Assembly (NCBI RefSeq): GCF_902141855.1
Contig: NZ_CABFVH010000038.1
Coordinates: 1-54,204 of the forward strand
Source: Methylobacterium dankookense
GTDB lineage: Bacteria > Pseudomonadota > Alphaproteobacteria > Rhizobiales > Beijerinckiaceae
Reading direction: 5' to 3'
Length of the DNA stretch: 54,204 nt
Shown: piece after piece, positions 46,438-54,204 of the stretch
How the letters are laid out: every line of letters begins with the position of its first letter
How positions within the stretch are numbered: position 1 is the first letter of the stretch
Notes under the pieces: generated by a model
Database searches by the model: none
What the model was told of the DNA's origin: nothing
What the model saw: only the letters and a program-made list of their open reading frames with translations
Position numbers and translations under genes: made by a program

Positions 46438-46605
46438 TTACTTGCCGCTGGGCGCGGCCGAGCTGCCGGTGGTGGCGTTGCCGCCGCTGTCGCCTGCCGG
46501 GGCGCCCGGGGTCACGTTGTTGCCTTGCTGGGCCTGGGCCGCGGAGAGGGCGCCCGCCACCAGGGCGAGGGCGAGAAGCGGTGCGCGCAGGGTCTTCGCC
46601 GTCAT
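46438..46605 (-). CDS. Small secreted Gly/Ser/Pro-rich protein
   Basis: 55 residues, ATG at 46603-46605 to TAA at 46438-46440. A signal peptide (MTAKTLRAPLLALALVAGAL) with AQA cleavage is followed by a low-complexity tail of about 30 residues (QGNNVTPGAPAGDSGGNATT and onward). There are no cysteines. Methylobacteria encode many such short exported proteins of unknown role. It overlaps opposite-strand frames that lack signal sequences or ribosome sites. Confidence 0.65.
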   Translation of the reverse strand: MTAKTLRAPLLALALVAGALSAAQAQQGNNVTPGAPAGDSGGNATTGSSAAPSGK

Positions 46606-46785
46606 TCGGTATCTCCCGATCTGAAATCCGATCCGATGCCGGATCGCTCGGGGGGCCTAACCGGAGGCCGGCCGCACCCGTTCCATGAACGCCGTTCGCG
46701 GGGATGGTCCACGGCAACGCCGCCTTAAGGCTTTGCCGGTGGAATCCGGCCCGTTCTCCCGAGCCCCGGGAGCCGGGGGCGCCCC

Positions 46786-48243
46786 TTGCAGATCAGGATC
46801 GTCGCGAGAAGCGGGCCTGTGCCGCGCTGGCAGGTGCTGCTGGGCGAGCGGCTCGCGGGGCTCGGCCATGCCGTGGCGTGGTCGCGGATTGCGCCGGCCC
46901 GGCCGGATCCGACCGCCTTCGCCCTGCTGCTGCAACTCGAAGCGCTGCTCTACCGCCGCCGCGGCCCTTGCCTCGCGGAGCGGATCGACCCCGCGCCAGG
47001 AGCGGACGCGGCAGGAGCGGACGCGGCCGGACCGGCCGACCTCACCATCGACCTCGCCGGCGATGTGGCCGGGGCGGACGCGCTCCGCCTCGTCGCCGAC
47101 GGCTCGCCCGAGCCCGAGGCGATGGCCTGCGCCATCCTCGACGGGCGCGGGCCCCATCTCGCCGCCGTGCGGAATGGGCGCGTCCTCGCAGAGGCCCAGC
47201 CGGCCCTGGAGAACCGGGCTATGATCACGCCCTCTCTGGATCAGGTGCTGGAGCGGGCCGTCGACCTGCTGGCGGGCGCCGTGGCGGCGCCGGCGGGCGG
47301 GAACTTCGCCCCCGCGCTGCCGCCGCGGCTCGCCGCCGCTTCGGCGGTGCGCTTCCTCGTCGGGTCGCTCGCGGACAAGGTCCTCGGCCGGCTGCTGCGC
47401 CGGGGCGAGACCTGGAACATCGGCTGGCGCCCGCGCACCGCCGGGATCCCCGCCGACCCGGCCGGCTGGACGCAGAGCCCCTTCGCCTGGCTGCCCTGGG
47501 ATCCCGGTCGCTACGTCGCCGACCCCTTCGTCGTGGAGCACGAGGGGCGGACCGTGATCCTCTGCGAGGAACTGCCCTTCGCCACGGGCCGCGGCGTCAT
47601 CTCGGCGGTCACCCTCGACGCGGAGGGCCGGCCGGGGCCGCCGCGCGTGGTGCTGGAGCGGCCCTATCACCTGTCCTACCCGTTCGTGTTCCGGCACGGC
47701 GGCGAGATCTGGATGATCCCCGAGAGCTCGGCCAACCGCACGGTGGAGCTCTACCGCGCCGCGCGCTTCCCCGATTCCTGGGAGTTGGAGGCGGTGCTGA
47801 TCCGGGACCTCTGCGCGGGCGACGCGACGGTGGAGCTGATCGACGGCACGTGGTGGCTGTTCTGCACGACCACGGGCCCGCACGGATCGAGCTGGGACGC
47901 GCTCAGCCTGTTCTCGGCGCCGGACCTGCGCGGGCCCTGGCGCCCGCATCCCGGCAACCCCGTCCTCATCGACGCCTCGGCGGCACGGCCGGCCGGCGCG
48001 CTCCTGAGGCACGATGGCGGGCTCTGGCGCGTCGCGCAGGATTGCCGGGCTCGCTACGGCGCCGGCCTCGCCCTGTGCCGGATCGACCGGCTCGACGGGG
48101 AGGGGTTCGGGCAGAGTGTGGCGGCCCGCTTGGCCCCGGCCTGGGGCGCGGTCGGCTGCCACACCTTCAACCGCTCCGAGCGTTTCGAGGTGATCGACGC
48201 GGTCTGGTCGACGCGGCGCGGCCGCGTCCAGATGGCGGGGTGA
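46786..48243 (+). CDS. Two-domain glycan enzyme: N-terminal transferase-like part plus GINT1-like beta-propeller
   Basis: 485 residues. The first 160 look like a truncated formyltransferase-type fold. The remainder (NIGWRP, ADPFVVEHEGRTVILCEE, RPYHLSYPFVFRHGGEIWMIP, VELYRAARFPDSW) matches the five-bladed propeller found in glucosamine inositolphosphorylceramide transferase 1 and many bacterial polysaccharide-locus proteins. A carbohydrate-related role is likely; the reaction is unknown. The start codon would be TTG at 46786 with only a weak upstream G-rich site, so the start is uncertain. It is convergent with a WecG-type glycosyltransferase. Confidence 0.75.
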   Translation: MQIRIVARSGPVPRWQVLLGERLAGLGHAVAWSRIAPARPDPTAFALLLQLEALLYRRRGPCLAERIDPAPGADAAGADAAGPADLTIDLAGDVAGADALRLVADGSPEPEAMACAILDGRGPHLAAVRNGRVLAEAQPALENRAMITPSLDQVLERAVDLLAGAVAAPAGGNFAPALPPRLAAASAVRFLVGSLADKVLGRLLRRGETWNIGWRPRTAGIPADPAGWTQSPFAWLPWDPGRYVADPFVVEHEGRTVILCEELPFATGRGVISAVTLDAEGRPGPPRVVLERPYHLSYPFVFRHGGEIWMIPESSANRTVELYRAARFPDSWELEAVLIRDLCAGDATVELIDGTWWLFCTTTGPHGSSWDALSLFSAPDLRGPWRPHPGNPVLIDASAARPAGALLRHDGGLWRVAQDCRARYGAGLALCRIDRLDGEGFGQSVAARLAPAWGAVGCHTFNRSERFEVIDAVWSTRRGRVQMAG

Positions 48244-48250
48244 GAGTCTC

Positions 48251-49009
48251 TCAACCCCGCTGCGGGTCGGCCCGGCGGGCGGCGAGATAGGACAGGAAGA
48301 TCGCGAAGATCCGCGGTCCCGCCACGAGGTAGCGGCGGCCGAGGCGGCGCGGCTCGGTCGCCAGCCGGAAGGCCCATTCGAGGCCGGCCCGCTGCATCCA
48401 GCGCGGCGCGCGCTGGCGTGCGCCCACCAGGAATTCGAGGCCTGCGCCGATGCACAGGCCGACGCCGCCGGTCTTGCCGCGGGCGGCGAGGCGCGCGGCC
48501 ACGTGCTCCTGCTGCGGCGAGCCCACGGCGAGGAAGACGAGGGACGCGCCGCTCGCCTCGACGGCTTCCACGGTGGCGCGCATGGCCTCGGCGTCGCGCA
48601 GCAGGTTCATCGGCGGCCGGTACTGGTCGACCGCGGTGAGCCCGAGCAGCATGCGCATCTGGCGGGGCAGGCCCGGATCGCCGCCCACCACCAGGATCGG
48701 GGTGTCGCGGGCAAGCCGCGGATCGTTGAGGAGGTCGACCACGAGGTCGGCGCCCGGCGTCGCGGGCAGGTCGATCCGCGCGAGGCGGGCGAGCGCGCTG
48801 AGGATCCGGCTGTCGTTGAGGCAGAGCCAGGCGTTCCGGTAGAGCGCGGCCACCTCCGGATCCGAATCGATGCGGATCATGTGGTCGACGTTCGGGGTGA
48901 CCACGTAGCGGAAGCGCGGATGCGTGCAGGCGCCCAGGATCGCCTCGACGATGGCCGGCCGGCTCAGCGGGTCGAAGCCGAGATTGATGAACTCTTTGCG
49001 GCTCGGCAT
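48251..49009 (-). CDS. WecG/TagA/CpsF-family glycosyltransferase (GT26)
   Basis: 252 residues. The family signatures are VVTPNVDHM near 36-44 and LVFLAVGSPQQEHVAARLA. DLVVDLLNDPRLARDTPILVVGGDPG follows. These enzymes add N-acetylmannosamine-type sugars to lipid-linked intermediates on the cytoplasmic face for teichoic acid, enterobacterial common antigen or exopolysaccharide. No other biosynthetic genes lie alongside except the convergent propeller protein. Confidence 0.9.
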   Translation of the reverse strand: MPSRKEFINLGFDPLSRPAIVEAILGACTHPRFRYVVTPNVDHMIRIDSDPEVAALYRNAWLCLNDSRILSALARLARIDLPATPGADLVVDLLNDPRLARDTPILVVGGDPGLPRQMRMLLGLTAVDQYRPPMNLLRDAEAMRATVEAVEASGASLVFLAVGSPQQEHVAARLAARGKTGGVGLCIGAGLEFLVGARQRAPRWMQRAGLEWAFRLATEPRRLGRRYLVAGPRIFAIFLSYLAARRADPQRG

Positions 49010-49159
49010 GGGGCGGGCTCACGTCCGACGAGGATTGTGAGCCCGGTTCGAGCAACCGGCGTTCCGGGAATTCCGTGCCGTTCCGGGACGGAATCCGGAG
49101 TTTTAGGGGGGCGGGCGCCCGGCCCTGTGCCGGGGCCGGACGGTCGGTGGGACAGTGGC

Positions 49160-51133
49160 CTACGCGGCCGTCGCGGTGACGCCGCCCGAGCCCACATCCA
49201 CGCCCTCGCGCTCGAGATAGGCGTGGGCCTCCTCGCGGCGCTCGAAGACGTGAGGCGCGAGGCCGCGCTTGCGCAGGGCCTCCTGCATCTTCAGGCGCAG
49301 GAAGGCGCTCGTCGCATAGCGGGTGGTCGTCAGGTAGTGGTACTTGCAGAGATACTCGATCATCTCCGCATAGTCGTCGTAGAGGCTCTCGGGGATGCGG
49401 AACCCGTCGTGGTTCACCACCGAGTTCACCCGCTGGCCCGCCTTCAGACAGGCGGTCTCCAGCACCTGGCGCAGGGCGTCGATGTCGCCCTTCGCGCGCA
49501 CCTGCCAGCCCTCCAGGTTGACGAAGAGCAGGTTGCGCTCCTTGTCGTAGCTCACCCGCTCGGCGAGGTTGAGGTTCAGGAGGTCGGCGAGCAATTCCAT
49601 CGGCTCGTCGCGGAAGATGCGCGGGTCCATCGGGATCGGGTTCTCGATCACCGGCATGAAGTCCATATGGGCGAGGATGTCGCGGCCGATATCGATGCCC
49701 GGCGCCACCTCGATCAGCTCCAGCCCCGCCTGGGTGAGGTGGAAGACGCAGCGCTCGGTCACGTAGAGCACCGGCTGCATCCGCTCCTTGGCGAAGGGGC
49801 CGCTGAAGGTGTTCTGCTCCACCTGCTTCACGAACTTGCGCGAGCGGCCTTCCTGCACGATGCGCAGGCGCCCCTCCTCGACCTTGGTGACGAGGCCGCC
49901 GCTCGTGAAGGTGCCCGCGAACACCACCTTGCGCGCGTTCTGCGAGATGTTGATGAAGCCGCCGCAGCCGTTGAGGCGCCCGCCGAAGCGGCTGGTGTTG
50001 ACGCTGCCGTCGCCGTCGCACTCGGCCATGCCGAGGCAGGTCATGTCGAGGCCGCCGCCGTCGTAGAAGTCGAACATCTGGTTCTGGTCGATGATGCAGT
50101 CGGCATTCGTCGCCGCGCCGAAGCTCGACCCCGAGGCCAGCACCCCGCCGACCGCCCCGGCTTCCGTGGTCAGCGTGATGTAGGGGGTGACCTGCTCCTC
50201 GGCGGCCACCGCCGAGATGCCCTCCGGCGCGCCGACGCCGAGATTGACCACGCCGTTCGGCGGCAGCTCGAAGGCGGCGCGGCGAGCGATGATCTTGCGC
50301 TCGGTGAGCGCCATCTTGCGGATGCCGGCCACCGGGATCCGGATCTCGCCCGCGAGCGCCGCGTCGTGCATGACGCCGTAGTTCATGCGGTGCATCTCGG
50401 GCTCGGCGACCACCACGCAATCGACCAGCATGCCGGGTACGCGCACGTCCTTCGGCTTGATCGAGCCCTGCTCGACGATGCGCTCCACCTGCGCGACGAC
50501 GAGCCCGCCATTGTTGCGCGCCGCCATGGCCTGAGCGAGGTTGTCGAGGGTCAACGCCTCCTTGGCCATGCAGATGTTGCCCGACGGGTCGGCCGAGGTG
50601 CCGCGGATGAAGGCCACGTCGATCTTGGTCGCCGAGTAGAACAGCCACTCCTCGCCATCGACGTCCACGAGCTTGACGATGTCGTCCTTCGTCACCGTGT
50701 TGACGCGCCCGCCGCCGTGGCGCGGATCGACATAGGTCTTGAGGCCGACCTTGGTGAACAGGCCGGGCTGGCCCGCCGCGCAGGCCCGGTAGAGCTGCGA
50801 GATCACGCCCTGGGGCAGGTTGTAGCCGAGGATGCGGTTCTCCTGGGCGGCCTGGGCCACCTTCGGCATGCGCCCGAAATTGGCGGCGATCACCCGGCGC
50901 AGCAGGCCGTCATGGTGCAGGCGCCCGGTGCCGAGCCCTTTGCTGTCGCCCGCGCCCGCGGTCATGATCAGGGTGAGGTCGCGCGGGGCGCCCGTCTCCA
51001 CGAAGCGCGCCTCCAGCGCCGCGTGCAGCGCCTCGGGAATGCAGCTCTGCACGAAGCCCGTCGTCGTCACGACGTCGCCGTCCCGGATCAGGGCGATCGC
51101 TTCGGCGGCGCTGATGACCTTGTTCTTCTTCAT
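49160..51133 (-). CDS. Acyl-CoA:acetate/3-ketoacid CoA-transferase, fused subunits with C-terminal extension
   Basis: 657 residues. Alpha and beta subunits are fused as in propionate CoA-transferase/YdiF. The catalytic glutamate is E324 in LTTEAGAVGG. GLGTGRLHHDGLL, IRGTSADPSGN and NLGVGAPEGI are family motifs. After the usual end near residue 520 there are about 130 further residues (REVS-like YDKERNLLFVNLEGWQVRAK) that typical YdiF lacks. It exchanges CoA between acids and acyl-CoAs. A GntR-type site 316 bp upstream could tie it to the oxalate genes. Confidence 0.9.
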   Translation of the reverse strand: MKKNKVISAAEAIALIRDGDVVTTTGFVQSCIPEALHAALEARFVETGAPRDLTLIMTAGAGDSKGLGTGRLHHDGLLRRVIAANFGRMPKVAQAAQENRILGYNLPQGVISQLYRACAAGQPGLFTKVGLKTYVDPRHGGGRVNTVTKDDIVKLVDVDGEEWLFYSATKIDVAFIRGTSADPSGNICMAKEALTLDNLAQAMAARNNGGLVVAQVERIVEQGSIKPKDVRVPGMLVDCVVVAEPEMHRMNYGVMHDAALAGEIRIPVAGIRKMALTERKIIARRAAFELPPNGVVNLGVGAPEGISAVAAEEQVTPYITLTTEAGAVGGVLASGSSFGAATNADCIIDQNQMFDFYDGGGLDMTCLGMAECDGDGSVNTSRFGGRLNGCGGFINISQNARKVVFAGTFTSGGLVTKVEEGRLRIVQEGRSRKFVKQVEQNTFSGPFAKERMQPVLYVTERCVFHLTQAGLELIEVAPGIDIGRDILAHMDFMPVIENPIPMDPRIFRDEPMELLADLLNLNLAERVSYDKERNLLFVNLEGWQVRAKGDIDALRQVLETACLKAGQRVNSVVNHDGFRIPESLYDDYAEMIEYLCKYHYLTTTRYATSAFLRLKMQEALRKRGLAPHVFERREEAHAYLEREGVDVGSGGVTATAA

Positions 51134-51606
51134 GGGCTTGTTCCGTCCCTCTCCGTCCCTGCGCGCGCCGTGCCCGCACCCCTCTGGCGGGGGCTGTCGG
51201 GACCGGCCGGGACCGGGGCCGCGGCGACCTTTTCCGGGTCGAACCTGGCGCCGCCGGAGGGCGCCCCGGCATCCGGCCTCGTCGTGGCCCGGGTCTTCTG
51301 TGGCCGGAACGCCGCAGGGCGCGCGTTCCAGGCCGGCCCGGTCGCCAGAGACTAAGGTTCGCGCAAGCCTCGGCGCAATCGAAGTTTATTTGTGGCCGGG
51401 TTCAATTTCCCTCACGGCCGCGGTCTGATCTTGGGAGAATGAAGTATTTGGTATTCCAGATGCTAGCCGAGGCGCGGCGGGATGCCTTCGCGATACGGCG
51501 CAAGTCGGACCCCTCCGCCCTGGCCAGGGGGCGGCGCGCGGCGTAAGCGGGGCCGTCGGGGCCTCCACCCCGATCCGGCGCCCCCCGCGAGCCGCAGCGA
51601 CCCCAG
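51134..51606. other. Divergent intergenic region between the CoA-transferase and MFS genes
   Basis: About 470 bp with candidate GntR operator 4 (51449-51465) between the two divergent genes. No conserved reading frame is seen. The middle (51355-51460) is less GC-rich than its surroundings and is the probable promoter zone. Confidence 0.5.
51449..51465. promoter_or_regulatory. Candidate GntR operator 4 (CoA-transferase / MFS divergence)
   Basis: TGGTATTCCAGATGCTA shares the TGGTAT-N5-AT pattern and is nearly identical to operator 3. It lies 316 bp before the CoA-transferase and 141 bp before the MFS gene. Confidence 0.45.
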
Positions 51607-52782
51607 ATGACCGCCCCGACCCAGACCGGCTCGACCGCGCGCCTGATCGGCGTCCTGATGGTGGCGGGTTTCGCCAGCACCTTCGCGCTGCGCTCGGTCG
51701 AGCCGCTGGTGGGCGTGCTCGCCCGGGAGCTGGCGAGCGACCCGCATCGCGTCGCCCTGCTCTCCACCGCCTTCGCGCTGCCCTACGCGTTGATCCAGCC
51801 GGTGCTCGGGCCGGTCGGCGACGCGCTCGGCAAGGAGCGGGTGATGGGCGCCTGCCTCGCGGTGCTCGCCGTGGCCCTGTGCTTCTGCGCGGCGGCCTCC
51901 GGGATCGACCAGCTCTTCGGCCTGCGGATGCTGGCGGGCGCGGCGGCGGGCGGCGTCATCCCGCTCGCCCTCGCGGTCCTCGGCGACCGGGTGGCGCTTG
52001 CGGGGCGGCAGGTGGCGATCGGGCGCTTCCTCGTCGCCGTCATCCTCGGCCAGCTCACCGGCTCGACCTTCGCCGGGCTGATCGAGGCCGAGGTCGGCTG
52101 GCGCGGCGTCTTCGCCATCACGGCGGGCATGGCGGCGCTCGCCTGCTTCGCGACGGTTTTCGGCTTCGACCGCAGCGGCCGCGCCCCGGCCCGGCGCCCG
52201 CGCTTCGGTGAGGCGCTGGTCCGCTATCGCGCGATCCTCGCCAATCCGCGGGCGCGGATCCTGTTCTCGGCCGTCTTCATCGAGGCGATCGCGGTATTCG
52301 GCATCTTCCCGCACCTCGCGCCGCTGATCGAGGCGCGCGGCGAGGGAGGCGCCCGCGAGGCCGGGCTCGCGCTGGCGGGCTTCGCGGCGGGCGGGCTGAT
52401 CTACTCCGCCCTCGTCGGCCATCTCGTGCGCCTGCTCGGCCTGTCGCGGATGCTGGCCTGGGGCGGGGCGATCTGCGCGGGCGCGATGCTGGTGATCGGG
52501 TTCGCAGGGAACTGGCAGGCCGATTGCGCCGCGCTGACCGCCATGGGCCTCGGCTTCTACATGCTGCACAACACCTTCCAGACGCAGGTGACCGAGGTGG
52601 CGCCGCAGGCCCGCGCCTCGGCGGTGGCGCTGCACGCCTTCTCGTTCTTCTGCGGGCAGGCGCTCGGCGTGGCGGTGCTGGGCGCCGCACTTCAGCTCCT
52701 CGGCCAGTTCGGCGCGCTCGCCGCCTGCGCCGCCGTGATCCTGGCGCTCGGCTTGGTGGTGGGGCGGCTGCTCGCGCGCTGA
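51607..52782 (+). CDS. MFS transporter (YdhP/AraJ-like drug:H+ antiporter type)
   Basis: 391 residues with about 12 hydrophobic spans. GPVGDALGKERVM between spans 2 and 3 is the MFS motif A. Early RSVEPLVGVLARELASDP is common in sugar-efflux or drug-efflux families. It would be a proton-driven inner-membrane exporter of unknown substrate. It starts 473 bp from the divergent CoA-transferase across GntR operator 4, so co-control and transport of a carboxylate are possible but unproven. Confidence 0.88.
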   Translation: MTAPTQTGSTARLIGVLMVAGFASTFALRSVEPLVGVLARELASDPHRVALLSTAFALPYALIQPVLGPVGDALGKERVMGACLAVLAVALCFCAAASGIDQLFGLRMLAGAAAGGVIPLALAVLGDRVALAGRQVAIGRFLVAVILGQLTGSTFAGLIEAEVGWRGVFAITAGMAALACFATVFGFDRSGRAPARRPRFGEALVRYRAILANPRARILFSAVFIEAIAVFGIFPHLAPLIEARGEGGAREAGLALAGFAAGGLIYSALVGHLVRLLGLSRMLAWGGAICAGAMLVIGFAGNWQADCAALTAMGLGFYMLHNTFQTQVTEVAPQARASAVALHAFSFFCGQALGVAVLGAALQLLGQFGALAACAAVILALGLVVGRLLAR

Positions 52783-52786
52783 GCGG

Positions 52787-53059
52787 TCAATGCAGCCGGA
52801 ACTCGCCGTTCACCGCGCGCAGCTCCGCCGGCCGGATCAGGCGGGAATGGGCGACCTTCACCGAGTGCAGCGGCCCCTCGATCGAACTCTCCCAGAAGGC
52901 CAGGAAGCGCCGCAGCTCGGGGAAGTCCGGGAACAGGTCGTGATGCTGCCAGAGGAAGGTCTGGAGCAGGTGCGGATGGTCCGGCAGGCGGTAGAGGATC
53001 TCGGCCGTCGTGAGGCTGTAGCCTTCGAGCTGGTGACGGAAATCCGGCGAGACGGGCAT
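52787..53059 (-). CDS. Usg-family protein
   Basis: 90 residues. The sequence TTAEILYRLPDHPHLLQTFLWQHHDLFPDFPELRRFLAFW is the conserved body of the alphaproteobacterial Usg family, named for its position near trpF-type genes elsewhere. The function is unknown. I set the start at 53059 (MPVSPDFRHQL) with GAGG upstream rather than at 53092. It is convergent with the MFS gene. Confidence 0.88.
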   Translation of the reverse strand: MPVSPDFRHQLEGYSLTTAEILYRLPDHPHLLQTFLWQHHDLFPDFPELRRFLAFWESSIEGPLHSVKVAHSRLIRPAELRAVNGEFRLH

Positions 53060-53335
53060 TCTCGAACCTCGTTCGGTGAGCGCGACGGCCAAGCTTGACC
53101 CGAAGCGGCGAATCGATCAAGGGAGGCTCCGAAAAAACTATTGTTTTTCAAATTGTTAGCACTCGTTTGCCGGCGCTGCTGCTAAGTCGCGGCCATGGTG
53201 GCCCGCGTGGTGATGATTGATTAACCCTGTGCAAAAGGGCGGCCGTCCCCCGCCCACGCGTCCCCGTGCGCGGCCGGCGCCTTCCCCGCCTCGTGAAAAG
53301 GGGCCAAGCTGTGCCACGTCGGAGGAGCGAGTGGC

Positions 53336-54204
53336 ATGTGCGTGGAGGCTCGGCCGGTCCGTCGATCGATCCTGGCGGCGCTCGCCTGCCTAGGGTGCGC
53401 GAGCCCGGCCCGCGCCGAGATCACGGTCCTGGCTGCCAAGATCACCGGCGGCGAGCTGTGGGTGCTCGGCTCCACCGACCAGATCGATGCCGAGATCAGC
53501 CTCGACGACCAGTTCCGGCAAAAGACCGACCGGAGCGGCAGCTTCCAGTTCAACGTGATCCACCATCCGGCCTCCTGCATCGTGACGCTGCGCATCGCCT
53601 CCCAGGAGCGGCGGGCGGTGGTGGGCGAGTGTGGCCAGCAGGGACCGCCCGGCCCTCCCGGGCCGCAGGGGCCCCCCGGTCCGGCCGGCTCGGCGCCCGC
53701 GGCGATGGCGGCCGTACCCGGCCCGCCGGGGCCTCCGGGACCGCGCGGAGAAGCGGGTCCGCGCGGCGAGGCGGGGCCGGCCGGACCTGCCGGCGCGCCC
53801 GGTCCCCGTGGGGAGCCCGGCGAGGCGGCTGCAGCCGGTCGCGACGGTGCCGCCGGGCCGCAGGGTCCCGCGGGACCGCCCGGTCCTCCGGGGCCGGCCG
53901 GCCAGCGCGGCGAGCCGGGCCCCGCCGGAGTGGCGGGGCCTGTGGGTGAGCGCGGTCCCGCGGGCGAAGCCGGTCCGCGCGGCGAGCCCGGATCCTCGGG
54001 CGACGTGGCGGCCAAGGGCGAGCCCGGCCCACGGGGCGAGACCGGTCCCGCCGGCCCGCCTGGACCCATCGGCCCCCCCGGTCCTCCGGGACCGCCCGGC
54101 GCCGCGGGCCGCCCCGGCCCGCCCGGCGAGGAGGGGCCACCCGGCAAGGTCGGGCCCCGTGGCCCGGCAGGTCCGGCAGGTCCGGCCGGCCCGCGCGGCC
54201 AGGC
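53336..54204 (+). CDS. Secreted collagen-like protein, 3' end missing
   Basis: About 289 residues are present and the frame is open at the window edge. A signal peptide (cleavage likely after residue 27, SPARA) is followed by a domain of about 70 residues with two cysteines (HHPASCIVTLR and VGECGQQ). From residue 103 it becomes Gly-X-Y repeats (GPPGPPGPQ, GPRGEAGPR), interrupted by short Ala-rich breaks such as SAPAAMAAV. Bacterial collagen-like proteins form triple helices on the surface or in biofilm. The ATG at 53336 has GGAGGAG 8 bp upstream. The end falls inside the repeats, consistent with an assembly break. Confidence 0.85.
   Translation, partial: MCVEARPVRRSILAALACLGCASPARAEITVLAAKITGGELWVLGSTDQIDAEISLDDQFRQKTDRSGSFQFNVIHHPASCIVTLRIASQERRAVVGECGQQGPPGPPGPQGPPGPAGSAPAAMAAVPGPPGPPGPRGEAGPRGEAGPAGPAGAPGPRGEPGEAAAAGRDGAAGPQGPAGPPGPPGPAGQRGEPGPAGVAGPVGERGPAGEAGPRGEPGSSGDVAAKGEPGPRGETGPAGPPGPIGPPGPPGPPGAAGRPGPPGEEGPPGKVGPRGPAGPAGPAGPRGQ

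Noticed and set aside
53156..53185. A CIRCE-like element (TTAGCACTC followed by TGCTGCTAA)
   Set aside because: The left arm is perfect, but the right arm matches GAGTGCTAA at only 6 of 9 bases and the spacer is 12 bp instead of 9. No groESL or dnaJ gene follows.

Overview
The window is GC-rich DNA of an alphaproteobacterium of the order Hyphomicrobiales, most likely Methylobacterium or Methylorubrum. Supporting signs are the oxalate genes frc and oxc, a type-B PutA, a ROSE-type RNA thermometer on a small heat-shock gene, perfect CtrA-type boxes, a dense cluster of CcrM-type GANTC sites, a usg gene, and copies of a dispersed palindromic repeat that I recognise from Rhizobiales intergenic regions. 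The genus is inferred, not proven. Bases 1-18 match the Nextera/Tn5 mosaic-end adapter at 16 of 18 positions. Both ends also lie inside highly repetitive genes, so the window looks like a whole draft contig.

Layout. 1-7170 (minus) is the bulk of a giant two-pass membrane protein with a very long 11-residue repeat coil, resembling the growth-pole ring protein GPR/RgsE. 7.4-16.7 kb is housekeeping: an Hpt protein, an adrenodoxin-type ferredoxin, a VOC protein, a CoxE-like VWA protein, a CPA2 antiporter, an unknown two-gene membrane operon behind a CtrA box, a MoxR ATPase and a SixA-like phosphatase. 16.7-25.4 kb holds a lysophospholipase-like hydrolase, a complete heat-shock unit (RpoH promoter, ROSE element, Hsp20, terminator), a small HTH protein, the kdoO-ABM-hemC operon and putA.

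25.4-34.2 kb is the oxalate region: a GntR/FCD regulator, a SnoaL-like protein, an OsmC protein, a PAS protein, frc (formyl-CoA:oxalate CoA-transferase), a fatty-acid desaturase bracketed by inverted repeats, an esterase, and oxc (oxalyl-CoA decarboxylase). Four similar 17-bp inverted-repeat sites lie before gntR, before the PAS-frc/osmC divergence, before oxc, and before a CoA-transferase at 51 kb. They suggest a local GntR regulon joining oxalate and acyl-CoA chemistry.

34.8-40.9 kb contains a HhH-GPD DNA glycosylase and an AT-richer block of surface-glycan genes (sulfotransferase, methyltransferase, GT61 glycosyltransferase). The GT61 gene carries an in-frame copy of the dispersed repeat. 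A CobW-family metallochaperone with a Zur-like site follows. 40.9-46.4 kb is a catabolic operon (acyl-CoA dehydrogenase, thiolase, SDR, APH-like kinase, DUF6285) facing a TetR regulator. Its make-up resembles the lvaABCD 4-hydroxyacyl-CoA pathway. 46.4-54.2 kb has a small secreted protein, two glycan enzymes, a fused two-domain CoA-transferase, an MFS transporter, usg, and the start of a secreted collagen-like protein that runs off the end.
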